From positions 62,001-126,000 of the forward strand of contig CABIXF010000005.1 of assembly GCA_902362595.1 (NCBI GenBank): a stretch of DNA of 64,000 nucleotides, in the 5' to 3' direction. The stretch's first letter is position 1. Each line of letters begins with the position of its first letter. The position numbers and the translations under genes are program-made. Below the pieces are notes generated by a model that searched no databases, was not told where the DNA came from, and was given only the letters and a program-made list of their open reading frames with translations. Of the stretch, positions 9,216-18,098 are shown one piece after another. Source of the DNA: Bacteroidaceae bacterium (GTDB lineage: Bacteria > Bacteroidota > Bacteroidia > Bacteroidales > Bacteroidaceae).

Positions 9216-10013
9216 ATGAATAGAAAGTATCTGGCAGCAGCAGCTTTTGCCTGTCTGCTGATGAGCTGCGGCTCGGGAAAGAACTCGGTGGCTGTGGTTG
9301 ATTTTTCAGGGGAATGGAACATCGTGGAAGTGAACGGGGAAAAAGTAAGTGCGGAAAATACGCCTTTCCTGGGTTTTGACAACGCCGAACACCGCTTGTA
9401 TGGCAATGCGGGATGCAACCGTCTGATGGGAACCTTCAACCTGGATACGCTGAATGCGGGAAAAATTTCGTTTGGACAGGTGGGTGCGACGCGGATGATG
9501 TGTCCGGACATGAAGGTAGAACAGAGTGTGCTGGAAGCCTTGAACAAGGTGGCTGGATATGAAGAAGTGGGTGAAGGTGTATCCTTGAACGACGCCGATG
9601 GAAAATCGGTCATCCTGTTGCAGAAACGGGACGTAAAGGAAGTCTCTATAAAGGATTTGGAAGGGACATGGCAGATTATGACCGTCAATGGAACTGAAAT
9701 CGGTAAAACGGAAAAAACGCCTCAATTGACTTTCGACTTGGCAGAGAAACGGGTGTATGGAAATGCCAGTTGCAACACCATCAATGGCGGGTTCTCTCAA
9801 GAAGAAGGAAAGCCCTCGTCTTTGCAGTTCAGCCAGATGATTTCCACCATGATGGCTTGTCCGGATATGGAAACGGAAAGAAATATTCTGGATGCATTGA
9901 ACAAGGTGCGCAGTTTTGAGGTAAAAGAAAATGGTACGGTGAGCTTATTGGGCGAGGACGGAAGTGAATTGTTGACCTTGAAGAAGCTGGCAGCAGCGGA
10001 AGTTGAAGCTTGA
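9216..10013 (+). CDS. Lipoprotein with two META (HslJ-like) domains
   Basis: The 265-residue protein has a lipoprotein signal with the lipobox LMSC (cysteine near residue 18). Two tandem META domains follow (about 28-135 and 140-255). The duplication is plain in the paired segments MMCPDMKVEQSVLEALNKV and MACPDMETERNILDALNKV and in the repeated NAGCNR / NASCNT strands. META domains occur in HslJ and related envelope or heat-shock proteins of unclear biochemical role. It is probably anchored to a membrane facing the periplasm or outside. Confidence 0.88.
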   Translation: MNRKYLAAAAFACLLMSCGSGKNSVAVVDFSGEWNIVEVNGEKVSAENTPFLGFDNAEHRLYGNAGCNRLMGTFNLDTLNAGKISFGQVGATRMMCPDMKVEQSVLEALNKVAGYEEVGEGVSLNDADGKSVILLQKRDVKEVSIKDLEGTWQIMTVNGTEIGKTEKTPQLTFDLAEKRVYGNASCNTINGGFSQEEGKPSSLQFSQMISTMMACPDMETERNILDALNKVRSFEVKENGTVSLLGEDGSELLTLKKLAAAEVEA

Positions 10014-10053
10014 TAAATCGGTGGGTCGTGGTATAAGGTCTGAAGAAAAATAT

Positions 10054-10061
10054 TATCTTTG
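10054..10061 (+). promoter_or_regulatory. -7 promoter box for purT
   Basis: TATCTTTG lies 27 bp upstream of the ATG at 10089. It argues against the in-frame upstream start at 10059, which would fall inside the promoter. Confidence 0.6.
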
Positions 10062-10088
10062 CAGAAAAGAAGCATAAACCTTATATAT

Positions 10089-11258
10089 ATGACTAAAAAA
10101 ATACTTTTGTTAGGTTCCGGAGAACTTGGTAAGGAATTTACCATTGCAGCCCAGCGTTTGGGCCAGTATGTGATTGCGTGTGACTCTTATGCAGGTGCAC
10201 CGGCTATGCAGGTGGCAGATGCGTACGAGGTATTCAGTATGTTGGATGGAGAGGCTTTGGACCGTGTGGTAGAAAAGTATCATCCGGATATTATTGTTCC
10301 TGAAATAGAAGCGATACGTACTGAACGGCTTTATCATTTGGAAAAAGAAGGTATTCAAGTCGTGCCGAGTGCGCGTGCGGTGAATTTTACAATGAACCGT
10401 AAGGCTATCCGCGATTTGGCAGCCAAGGAACTGGGACTGAAAACTGCGAAGTATTTTTATGCTTCCTCTTACGATGAACTGAAAGAGGCAGCCAGTAAGA
10501 TTGGTTATCCGTGTGTCATCAAACCGTTGATGTCGTCTTCTGGAAAGGGTCAGTCGGTAGCAAAGTCTGAAGAAGACCTGAAGTATTCATGGGAATATGG
10601 GTGCAACGGTAGTCGTGGCGATATCAAGGAACTGATTGTAGAGGAATTCATTCATTTTGACAGTGAAATCACTTTGCTGACAGTGACTCAGAAGAACGGA
10701 CCGACTTTGTTCTGCCCTCCTATCGGACACGTACAGAAGGGAGGAGACTATCGTGAAAGTTTCCAGCCGGCTCACATCGCACCGGAACATTTGGCTGAAG
10801 CACAGCGGATGGCCGACAAAGTGACAAAAGCGCTGACGGGATATGGTTTGTGGGGAGTGGAATTCTTCCTGAGCCATGAAAACGGAGTCTATTTCTCTGA
10901 GCTTTCTCCTCGTCCGCACGATACCGGTATGGTAACTTTGGCCAATACGCAGAACTTGAATGAGTTTGAATTGCATCTGTATGCGGTACTGGGTCTGCCG
11001 ATTCCGGGCATTACGCAGGAACACATTGGTGCAAGTGCAGTGATTCTTTCTCCGATTGCCAGCCAGAAAGCTCCGCAGTACAGAGGCGAGGAACTGGTTT
11101 GTTCTCAGCCGAATACCTATCTTCGTATCTTTGGAAAACCGACTACTCGCTTGAACCGTCGTATGGGAGTGGTAGTTTGCTATGACAAGAACGATGGCGA
11201 TCTGGATGCGCTTCGTGACAAGTGTAAGTCGCTGGCTGCGAAGGTAGAAGTATATTAA
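10089..11258 (+). CDS. purT: Formate-dependent phosphoribosylglycinamide formyltransferase (PurT)
   Basis: The 389-residue ATP-grasp enzyme begins [17 protein letters not shown]. It continues with [11 protein letters not shown] (substrate binding), the ATP-grasp loop [12 protein letters not shown] near residue 155, [15 protein letters not shown] and [14 protein letters not shown] with the metal-binding glutamate. PurT makes formyl-GAR from formate, ATP and GAR in de novo purine synthesis, independent of folate. The length matches the family. Confidence 0.95.
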   Translation: MTKKILLLGSGELGKEFTIAAQRLGQYVIACDSYAGAPAMQVADAYEVFSMLDGEALDRVVEKYHPDIIVPEIEAIRTERLYHLEKEGIQVVPSARAVNFTMNRKAIRDLAAKELGLKTAKYFYASSYDELKEAASKIGYPCVIKPLMSSSGKGQSVAKSEEDLKYSWEYGCNGSRGDIKELIVEEFIHFDSEITLLTVTQKNGPTLFCPPIGHVQKGGDYRESFQPAHIAPEHLAEAQRMADKVTKALTGYGLWGVEFFLSHENGVYFSELSPRPHDTGMVTLANTQNLNEFELHLYAVLGLPIPGITQEHIGASAVILSPIASQKAPQYRGEELVCSQPNTYLRIFGKPTTRLNRRMGVVVCYDKNDGDLDALRDKCKSLAAKVEVY

Positions 11259-11336
11259 AGTTGATTTATGTCATGAAAAATGAGTAAATACATTAATTTT
11301 TTCGCTGTTATGTTTAAGAGTTATGTTTTAAATACA

Positions 11337-11344
11337 TATATTTG
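11337..11344 (+). promoter_or_regulatory. -7 promoter box for the orphan GH13 C-terminal domain gene
   Basis: TATATTTG lies 28 bp before the ATG at 11373. The small gene therefore appears to be independently transcribed. Confidence 0.6.
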
Positions 11345-11372
11345 CCTCGCAAAATTAAACTAAACAACGTAT

Positions 11373-11624
11373 ATGGCAGAAAACAGAACAGTGAAGTATC
11401 ATATTCCTCAGCGAGGAATATATATGTATTCTCATGTACATGATGGAAAAACTGAAATGATTGTGCTGAATAGTACGAGTAGTGAACAAACTTTAGCTGC
11501 AGAGTACTATACTGTCTTGACTAAGGATTCTAAAGAAGGTAGAGATGTATCGAGCGGGAAGAAAATCGATTTGACAAAGAATCTTGTGGTTTCTCCTCGC
11601 AAGTCATTGATTATTGAATTCTGA
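11373..11624 (+). CDS. Stand-alone cyclomaltodextrinase/GH13 C-terminal beta-domain protein
   Basis: This 83-residue protein is all one domain and resembles the C-terminal beta-sandwich of Bacteroides cyclomaltodextrinases and neopullulanases: FIPQ-like start (HIPQRGIYMYSH), then KTEMIVLNSTSSEQTL, GRDVSSGKKIDL and a final PRKSLIIEF strand. The catalytic barrel is absent and no glycosidase lies upstream. It has its own promoter box and terminator. It may be a 5'-truncated relic that is still expressed, or a domain reused as a small cytoplasmic carbohydrate-binding protein. The family assignment is by pattern only. Confidence 0.65.
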   Translation: MAENRTVKYHIPQRGIYMYSHVHDGKTEMIVLNSTSSEQTLAAEYYTVLTKDSKEGRDVSSGKKIDLTKNLVVSPRKSLIIEF

Positions 11625-11637
11625 TGAAATTTTTTAT

Positions 11638-11675
11638 AAAAACAGCGGAAGGATTTTTCTTTCCGCTGTTTTTTT
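11638..11675. terminator. Intrinsic terminator, bidirectional
   Basis: AACAGCGGAA pairs with TTCCGCTGTT with flanking A and T tracts. It lies between the GH13-domain gene and the convergent efflux operon. Confidence 0.85.
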
Positions 11676-11683
11676 ATGCTGTT

Positions 11684-13288
11684 TTATACCATATCATCCC
11701 CGGTTTTGGCATATCTCACACGAATGGTCTTGTGGAAGGGGATGAAGCGCGAAACGATGGCAATGACCAGGGTAATGACAAACAGATAGCCTAGTATATG
11801 TTTGAGCGAAAGCAGGAGGCTTTGTTGTTGCAAAGTGGCATAGAGAGTTTGAGTTGCCATTTGGGTGGCTTCGGTATATTCGTGTCCTTGTGAAAGATAT
11901 TGGCTGAGTGACTGGTTGAACTGGCTGGCGGCCAGCGGATCGGTCTGGCTGACGGTTTCCGACAAGGTATGCAAATATTTCTGTTCCATCCGATAGAGTG
12001 CGTTGCTATAAAAAGAGGTAGCCAGAATGGGGGCCAGCACCGACCGGAAAGAAATCAGGAAAAAGGCATTGGCCAGCAGGTATTTGGGATTGAGCTCTTC
12101 TACGGCAAACAAGGCAAAGGCGATGATTAATACCAGCATGCCCAGCCCTCGCAGAAACACAGGGAGGAAAAGCATCTCGTAGGTACTGTTGGGGGATACG
12201 GTGAAATACAGGATACCGAAGAAGGCGGCAAAGCAGCCCATCCCTCCGGCAATCAGAAAACGGAAACGCCACCGTTGCCAGCGGAACCACCAGAAGCAGA
12301 TGAAAGCCCCCAGGGCATAACCTGGTAACAGGTAGCCATAGAGCAGATAAGTGTGTGTGCTGTCTACCTTCAGGATGCTTGTCATATAGTTGGTGAGCAG
12401 GGTGGTGGAGGTACTGAAAAACATGACCAGCATCATATACAGATAACCTACGATGGCCTTGGGCTGATACAATGGAGCCAAACTGACGAAGGGATGTTTG
12501 GAGTGGTATTGCTGCCAGATGAAAAAGGCAATCAGGATGGGAGCAATGACGATATAAAGCCGGATTTTGAAAGAGGAGGTCCAGTCGAGTACTTTCCCAT
12601 AGTTGATGACATAGACAAGCATCAGGAGTCCGGTGGCAATGACCAGCATCTCGCGCAGATGAAGTTCAGAGAGCGGTATGGGCTTCAACGGGCGGTCGTG
12701 CCGGAAACAGATAATCACTATCAGGATGGCGGTCATGAGGAGCAGCATCATGAAGTAGTACATATACTGCCAGTTGTAATGGTAGGCCAGTTCGGCTGTG
12801 AGTACCATGGATACCTGTCCTCCGGCAAATACCAGCGGATAAAAATAAGAATAAAACTCGCTTCGTACGTTCTTGGGACTGAAAATCTTGGTGGCCCTTC
12901 GGATGAACCAGAGCATGAGGAAACCTTTCAGAAAACCGATGAAGAAACTGCAGATAATGACCAGGTCGATGTTTTGCGAACGGGCACATATCCAACTGAG
13001 AAAGAATTGCAGGGTCAGGTCGGTCAGCAACAGGAACTTGGAGGAAAGGGCATCGAGCACTTTGGGAACAATGGGATAGGCCACAGCCATTCCGGCCGAA
13101 GCGGCATAATACCCCATGGTGATGTCTTCAGTGTGGGTGCCCAATGTGTTGGACACTTCAAGCATGCTTCCGGTGTAGGAACCGTTCAGCATGGTGACAG
13201 GCAGGATGATGGTGAAGATGCATATCATTCCTAGCCAGTCGGGAACCCATTGACGTACGGGGACGTCCAGTTGTTGCATGGTCATCAT
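11684..13288 (-). CDS. EmrB/QacA-type MFS multidrug exporter subunit
   Basis: The 534-residue membrane protein has about 14 hydrophobic helices, as in the DHA2 drug:proton antiporters. It begins just after MMTMQQLDVPVRQWVPDW and has recognisable segments such as NGSYTGSMLEVSNTLGT. As the inner-membrane pump of a tripartite system it would export drugs or fatty-acid-like toxicants using the proton gradient. Its start overlaps the stop of the upstream membrane-fusion gene by 4 bp (ATGA), so translation is coupled. It is the last gene of the marR-tolC-emrA-emrB unit. Confidence 0.88.
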   Translation of the reverse strand: MMTMQQLDVPVRQWVPDWLGMICIFTIILPVTMLNGSYTGSMLEVSNTLGTHTEDITMGYYAASAGMAVAYPIVPKVLDALSSKFLLLTDLTLQFFLSWICARSQNIDLVIICSFFIGFLKGFLMLWFIRRATKIFSPKNVRSEFYSYFYPLVFAGGQVSMVLTAELAYHYNWQYMYYFMMLLLMTAILIVIICFRHDRPLKPIPLSELHLREMLVIATGLLMLVYVINYGKVLDWTSSFKIRLYIVIAPILIAFFIWQQYHSKHPFVSLAPLYQPKAIVGYLYMMLVMFFSTSTTLLTNYMTSILKVDSTHTYLLYGYLLPGYALGAFICFWWFRWQRWRFRFLIAGGMGCFAAFFGILYFTVSPNSTYEMLFLPVFLRGLGMLVLIIAFALFAVEELNPKYLLANAFFLISFRSVLAPILATSFYSNALYRMEQKYLHTLSETVSQTDPLAASQFNQSLSQYLSQGHEYTEATQMATQTLYATLQQQSLLLSLKHILGYLFVITLVIAIVSRFIPFHKTIRVRYAKTGDDMV

Positions 13289-14349
13289 TTGCGTAAGGCT
13301 TCTGTTTCTACCATCATACCGGCTCTCAATTCGCTCATCTCTTCAGGAGAAATGTCTTTCAGGTCTATTCTCACAGGAATTCGCTGCTGTACCTTCACGA
13401 AATTTCCGGCAGAATTGTCGGTAGGTACCAGCGAGTATTTGGAACCGGTCGCTTCTGAGATGGCTGTCACCGTCCCGTGGAAGACTTTTCCGGGAAAGGC
13501 ATCGACCTTGATACGTACTTCCTGACCAATGTAGATGTGGACAATTTGGGTTTCCTTATAGTTGGCTGTCACCCATTTGTCTGTGTTTCGGACCAGGTAG
13601 GAGATGGTTTGTCCGGCTTGTACGAATTGTCCGGGTTCAAGGGTTCTGCGTCCCATGTATCCGTCGTATGGCGCAGTGAGTACGGTATAAGAAAGATTCA
13701 GCTTGGCCAGATCCAGGTCGGCTTCCTTGAGCAGGATGGCTGCTTCGGCACTGGTGGTTTTCTTGCTGGTTTCTGTGAACTGTGATTTCGCAGCCTTATG
13801 TTGTGCCAGCAGGGCTTGGTAGCGGGCTTTTGCGGCCTCATAAGAGGCTTTTGCCTGTTCGTACTGCTGTTCGGGGACCGATTCTTCCTGCAACAGACGG
13901 GCAAAGCGGTGATAATCCTGCTCCAGTTGCCACAGTTTGGCTTTTGCTTCGGCAATGTTGGCTTCCTGCACTGCCACGTTGGTTTGTGAGGTCTCTATGC
14001 CGGAATGTAGTACGTCGCGTGAACCTTGCACATCCAGCAGGGCTGCTTCGGCCTCCTTGACCTTTATCTGATATTCGCGGTTGTCCAGTATCAGCAGCGT
14101 ATCTCCTTGATGTACATATTGATGTTCCTTGAAGCGGACTTCCTTGATGTAGCCCGAAGCGCGTATGTTCAAGGGGGCTACATACTGGTCGATGAATGCA
14201 TCGTTCGTGATTTCATAATGAATGTATTTCCAGAAGTAGTTGCCCACCCATACCAGTCCGGAGCCGGCAATCAGTATGCAGAGTAAGTTGAGAATGATAT
14301 TCTGCAGTCTTCTCTTCCGTAGTTTGCTATGAGTCTCTTTTAGTGTCAT
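13285..14349 (-). CDS. HlyD/EmrA-type periplasmic adaptor (membrane fusion protein)
   Basis: The 354-residue protein has one N-terminal transmembrane helix (about residues 17-37) and a biotinyl/lipoyl-like half motif (GYIKEVRFKEHQYVHQGDTLLILD). A long coiled coil (about 95-205, rich in A, E, K and Q) and the second lipoyl half and beta-barrel (APYDGYMGRRTLEPGQFV) follow. It bridges the inner-membrane pump and the outer-membrane channel. The spacing to the TolC-like gene is 21 bp. Confidence 0.9.
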   Translation of the reverse strand: MTLKETHSKLRKRRLQNIILNLLCILIAGSGLVWVGNYFWKYIHYEITNDAFIDQYVAPLNIRASGYIKEVRFKEHQYVHQGDTLLILDNREYQIKVKEAEAALLDVQGSRDVLHSGIETSQTNVAVQEANIAEAKAKLWQLEQDYHRFARLLQEESVPEQQYEQAKASYEAAKARYQALLAQHKAAKSQFTETSKKTTSAEAAILLKEADLDLAKLNLSYTVLTAPYDGYMGRRTLEPGQFVQAGQTISYLVRNTDKWVTANYKETQIVHIYIGQEVRIKVDAFPGKVFHGTVTAISEATGSKYSLVPTDNSAGNFVKVQQRIPVRIDLKDISPEEMSELRAGMMVETEALRK

Positions 14350-14370
14350 ATTCTTGTAGGATTGAATGGG

Positions 14371-15693
14371 TTATAATCTTCCGCAGACTTTCTGCAGTTG
14401 GTAATAGGTGTAAATGATTCGTGTGCGTGAGGCTGTCAGCTGAAGCTCGGCATTGAGCAGGACAGAGTTGGCATCCAACAAATCGGTCAGTATGGCCAGT
14501 TGGTTCATATAACGGTTCTGCATGATACGATAGTTTTCCTGTGCCTGACGGACAGAGAGTTTCCAGGCGTCAGCCTGCTGCAGGGCTTCTTTGTGGCGGA
14601 GAATCGCATTGTAAATGTCCATCTGGAGCTGTTGCTTTTTCAGTTCCTCTTCTTTCTTTTGCACGGACACCTGCAATTGGCTTTCCTTGATTTTATGGTC
14701 GGACTTGAATAAGGACGAGAGGGGATAGGAAACCGAAAGTCCGATGTTCCAGTTGTTGTTATACAAATCGGTCATGGTACGGGTGATAGGCCGCGCCAGC
14801 GTGTTGGATGCGTACAGGTTGACATTGGGCTTGCGGGAGGCGCGGTTCATCTGTATTTGGTTCCGGGCCAGTTCGGTTTCTTTTTGCAGCAGTTTCATGT
14901 CTGGGGCCTGCTCGTAAGCCGACAGGAGATAGGCTTCGTAGCTTTCCAGGGGAGTAGCCTTCTGCAGCAATGTGGTGTCGGGCTTTATAATCCGGTTCTC
15001 GGAATTTCCCAGCAGCAGGTTCAGTTGTTGGGATACGATGAGGATACTGTTCTCTGTTTCTTGCAGAGAAAGCCGGTCGTTGGTGAGTTGCATCTCACTG
15101 CGCAGCACATCGTTGTTGGTGATGAGTCCTTCTTTCTTCATCTGCCGTATGTCTTGCAGGCGCCGAAGCGACTCTTCGATGTTACGGGTAAGCACGATGT
15201 GTTGCTTGAACAAGGTAAAGAGGTTCAAGTATTGGTTGAGTAACCCCAGTTTGATGTCAGCTTGATTGCTCATTCGTTGCAAGCCTGCGATTTCTTTTTC
15301 AATGTCTGCCTTACGGATGGAACAGCGGATTTTTCCTCCCTGATACAGCGGTTGGTTGAAGTCGACCGTATAGTTTTGCGACCAGTTGGGAGTGTCCGGA
15401 TAAGTAGGATGGGAAAGCCCTTCCTGAAAGACCACAGGTTGTCCGATAACTCCTCCTTTGAGACCGATTTCCAGGTCGGGGAGCAAGACTGTTTGGGCAT
15501 GACGTTTTCGTTCATAGGCCATTCTTTCTTTCAGGCTGTCGGCTTGCAGCCGCAGACTGCTTTTTACTCCCGATTCAAAAAGCTGTTCTACGGATAGGAA
15601 CAGCGAATCTTGTTGCGCCATAACCGGGAGGATAAGAAAGAAATTTCCGATGAGAAGTAGGATTCGTAGGGTGCTAGAAGTCTTCGAGAACAT
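14371..15693 (-). CDS. TolC-family outer membrane efflux protein
   Basis: The 440-residue protein has a signal peptide ending near VMAQ (residue 27). It has the two repeats of long alpha-helical hairpins typical of TolC: the first around SSLRLQADSLKERMAYERKR, the second around the NPxV-like YASNTLARP region and the C-terminal helices. It forms the trimeric outer-membrane duct of the efflux system. Its start overlaps the upstream marR stop by 20 bp. Confidence 0.9.
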   Translation of the reverse strand: MFSKTSSTLRILLLIGNFFLILPVMAQQDSLFLSVEQLFESGVKSSLRLQADSLKERMAYERKRHAQTVLLPDLEIGLKGGVIGQPVVFQEGLSHPTYPDTPNWSQNYTVDFNQPLYQGGKIRCSIRKADIEKEIAGLQRMSNQADIKLGLLNQYLNLFTLFKQHIVLTRNIEESLRRLQDIRQMKKEGLITNNDVLRSEMQLTNDRLSLQETENSILIVSQQLNLLLGNSENRIIKPDTTLLQKATPLESYEAYLLSAYEQAPDMKLLQKETELARNQIQMNRASRKPNVNLYASNTLARPITRTMTDLYNNNWNIGLSVSYPLSSLFKSDHKIKESQLQVSVQKKEEELKKQQLQMDIYNAILRHKEALQQADAWKLSVRQAQENYRIMQNRYMNQLAILTDLLDANSVLLNAELQLTASRTRIIYTYYQLQKVCGRL

Positions 15694-16114
15694 TTTGCAC
15701 TGTTTTTAGTTCAGATAAAATATTTCCGGTTCGTTCGGTAGATAAGATATGCTCCGCATTGGCATATACTAAATTGAGGATTGGGCGGATTTGGACTTTG
15801 AGGTTTTCTCCTTCCAGGGTAAGATACACCAGCTTGTTTCGGCGGTCATTGGGATCCTCCTTGCGATAGACATATCCTTTTTTCTCCAGGTTGTTCATCA
15901 GGTTGGTCAGGCAGGCCTTGTCTTTAGCGGTTCGCTCTGCCAGTGCCTGCTGGGTGATACCTTGTTCATGCCAAAGACTGCTCAGCACTTGAAGCATCTC
16001 GAAAGTGATGCCTGCATGATTCTCTTTTAGAGTGCGTTGCATGGCGCGTCGGAATGCCATGCGGGTACGGAAAATCTGTATCATGAGTTCCCGGAATTCT
16101 CCTCCTTCTTCCAT
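15674..16114 (-). CDS. MarR-family transcriptional regulator of the efflux operon
   Basis: The 146-residue protein has a winged helix of MarR type: HEQGITQQALAERTAKDKACLTNLMNNLEKKGYVYRKEDPNDRRNKLVYLT, where the DxRxK/R wing is DPNDRRNK. I chose the start at 16114 because the -7 box at 16143-16150 lies inside the longer in-frame reading from 16216. It is the first gene of the four-gene efflux unit and probably represses it, being relieved by a transported ligand. Confidence 0.9.
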   Translation of the reverse strand: MEEGGEFRELMIQIFRTRMAFRRAMQRTLKENHAGITFEMLQVLSSLWHEQGITQQALAERTAKDKACLTNLMNNLEKKGYVYRKEDPNDRRNKLVYLTLEGENLKVQIRPILNLVYANAEHILSTERTGNILSELKTVQNVLEDF

Positions 16115-16142
16115 GTGGATCAAGTTTTTTGGTGTTTTCCGG

Positions 16143-16150
16143 CAAAGATA
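16143..16150 (-). promoter_or_regulatory. -7 promoter box of the MarR-efflux operon
   Basis: The minus-strand sequence TATCTTTG lies 29 bp before the regulator ATG. It sits between the recQ stop and the regulator and fixes the regulator's start. Confidence 0.65.
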
Positions 16151-16196
16151 CGTCTTTTTTTTAGAATAGTAAAATGTTTGACTAATATAAACTCGC

Positions 16197-18092
16197 TTAA
16201 AGGAGTAGTCGGCCATTTTCCTGATGGATGATTTCTTCCGACAGGAGATAGGCTATGACTTTGGTCACTTGTTCCTCCGGGGCCTGAATTTGGGTTTTGA
16301 GTTCTTGCGGAGAAAAAGGAGAAGTCTTTAGTAAAGCAAGTATCTGGTGACTGATTTCGTCAAACTGGCTTTGTTTAAGTCCGGAGTGATGGTGTTGCAG
16401 GCATACATCGCATTGTCCACAGTTGTGCTCGTTCTTCTCACCGAAATAATGGAGTAGCATGCGGCTTCGGCATTTGTTTTCACTTTCAGCATATTCTATC
16501 ATGGCCTCTATTCGCCGGCGGTAGCTTTCTTTTCGTTCCTCATACACTTCCTTGCTCAAGTAAATACGGTCAGTCTCTTGTCGTTCACGGGTGTAAATGA
16601 TGTAGGGAGTTTTTTTCCCGGGAATGTAGTGCAAGATGTGCTGTCGGGTCAGAAAGAGCAAGGTTTCGTAGATTTGTGGCCTGCTCAATCCGGAACGTTT
16701 GGCCAGCAGCTCTTCATTAATATACGCATAATCCGTGAAAAGTCCGGTATAGGTCCGCAGTAGAATACGAATCAGTTTTTCCGTATCTGCGTTTTGCTCA
16801 TGAATGCGGTATAGTTCTTCCTTGGTGAGGGTGAACATGATTCGGGAGGCATTGTCCTGTTCATCGGTATATTCCAGGTAGCCGGCGCGTGTCAGGATTT
16901 TCAGCGCACTGTCGGTCTGTACAGGAAAATGCTTGAAATTGTGGCAGAATTCATCCAAATTGAAGGCGAAGGTACAGCCCAATCCGTCTCCCATGGCCAT
17001 CTGGTAGTAGAAATTGATGTCTTCGTACACTTTCCGGATATAGTCTTTTTCAGGAAAAGTGTCGCTAATTCGTTGTTTGAGGGTAATCTTGTCGCGGGGA
17101 CAGAACAACAGTACTGCATACGCTTTCATGCCGTCTCTTCCGGCTCGTCCTGCCTCCTGAAAGTATGCCTCGGGGGAGTCGGGTACATCGGCATGAATCA
17201 CCAGACGTACATCGGGCTTATCAATTCCCATACCGAAAGCATTGGTCGCCACCATGACACGATATTCTCCTTTCAGCCAAGCTTTTTGACGTAGGTCTTT
17301 GGTCTCATCACTGAGTCCGGCATGGTAGAATGTGGCTGTAATGTGGTTCCGGTTCAGGAGCTGGGCTATTTCTTTGGTTTTTTTCCGGTTGCGTGTGTAA
17401 ACAATGCTGGAACCATTTACCCGTTGCAGGATGTGCAACATTTCGCCTTCTTTGTCTTCCGTGTGGCGGACAATATAGGCCAGATTCTTCCGCTCGAAAC
17501 TCATGCGGAATACATTCTCCTGGCGGAACTGGAGTCGCTCTTGGATGTCCTTGACCACTTCCGGAGTGGCTGTGGCCGTCAGGGCAATGACGGGAACTCC
17601 CGGAAGCAGTTGCCGGATGTCGGCTATTTTCAGGTAAGCAGGGCGGAAATCGTATCCCCATTGTGAGATGCAATGGGATTCATCCACGGTAATGAGGCTT
17701 ACGTGCATGCTGCGAAGCTTAATCTGAAAGATTTCGGTTCCTAGTCTTTCCGGTGAGATGTAAAGAAATTTGTAGTTGCCGAAAATGCAGTTTTCCAATG
17801 CAATCAGAATTTCTTCTCGCGTCATGCCGGAATAAACCGCAGTGGCCTTGATACCCCGTTCACGCAGGTTTCTTACCTGGTCTTTCATCAGGGCAATCAG
17901 GGGGGTAATGACCAGACACAATCCTTCCTGGGCGAGGGCCGGCACTTGGAAAGTAATGGATTTACCTCCTCCTGTGGGCATAAGCCCCAAAGTGTCCTTG
18001 CCTTCGCCTACGCTGCGGATGATATCTTCCTGTATGCCTCGGAAGTGGTCGTATCCCCAGTATTGTTTCAGGATTTTCAGATAGTCGGCCAT
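16197..18092 (-). CDS. recQ: ATP-dependent DNA helicase RecQ
   Basis: The 631-residue SF2 helicase has motif I MPTGGGKSITFQ near residue 38, motif II DESH near 138 (TVDESHCISQWGYDF), motif III ALTATAT and motif VI QEAGRAGRDG. The RecQ zinc-binding segment is present (C in NKCRSRMLLHYFGE, then CGQCDVC). No HRDC domain is evident at the C-terminus. It unwinds DNA 3' to 5' in recombination and fork repair. It follows recJ by 6 bp; RecQ and RecJ act together in RecF-pathway end resection, so the operon makes functional sense. Confidence 0.94.
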   Translation of the reverse strand: MADYLKILKQYWGYDHFRGIQEDIIRSVGEGKDTLGLMPTGGGKSITFQVPALAQEGLCLVITPLIALMKDQVRNLRERGIKATAVYSGMTREEILIALENCIFGNYKFLYISPERLGTEIFQIKLRSMHVSLITVDESHCISQWGYDFRPAYLKIADIRQLLPGVPVIALTATATPEVVKDIQERLQFRQENVFRMSFERKNLAYIVRHTEDKEGEMLHILQRVNGSSIVYTRNRKKTKEIAQLLNRNHITATFYHAGLSDETKDLRQKAWLKGEYRVMVATNAFGMGIDKPDVRLVIHADVPDSPEAYFQEAGRAGRDGMKAYAVLLFCPRDKITLKQRISDTFPEKDYIRKVYEDINFYYQMAMGDGLGCTFAFNLDEFCHNFKHFPVQTDSALKILTRAGYLEYTDEQDNASRIMFTLTKEELYRIHEQNADTEKLIRILLRTYTGLFTDYAYINEELLAKRSGLSRPQIYETLLFLTRQHILHYIPGKKTPYIIYTRERQETDRIYLSKEVYEERKESYRRRIEAMIEYAESENKCRSRMLLHYFGEKNEHNCGQCDVCLQHHHSGLKQSQFDEISHQILALLKTSPFSPQELKTQIQAPEEQVTKVIAYLLSEEIIHQENGRLLL

Positions 18093-18098
18093 GGATTT

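Noticed and set aside
12353..13234. 293-codon plus-strand frame opposite the efflux pump gene
   Set aside because: It is an antisense shadow of a membrane protein gene. The Gly/Asp/His-rich composition is typical of antisense translation of hydrophobic helices.
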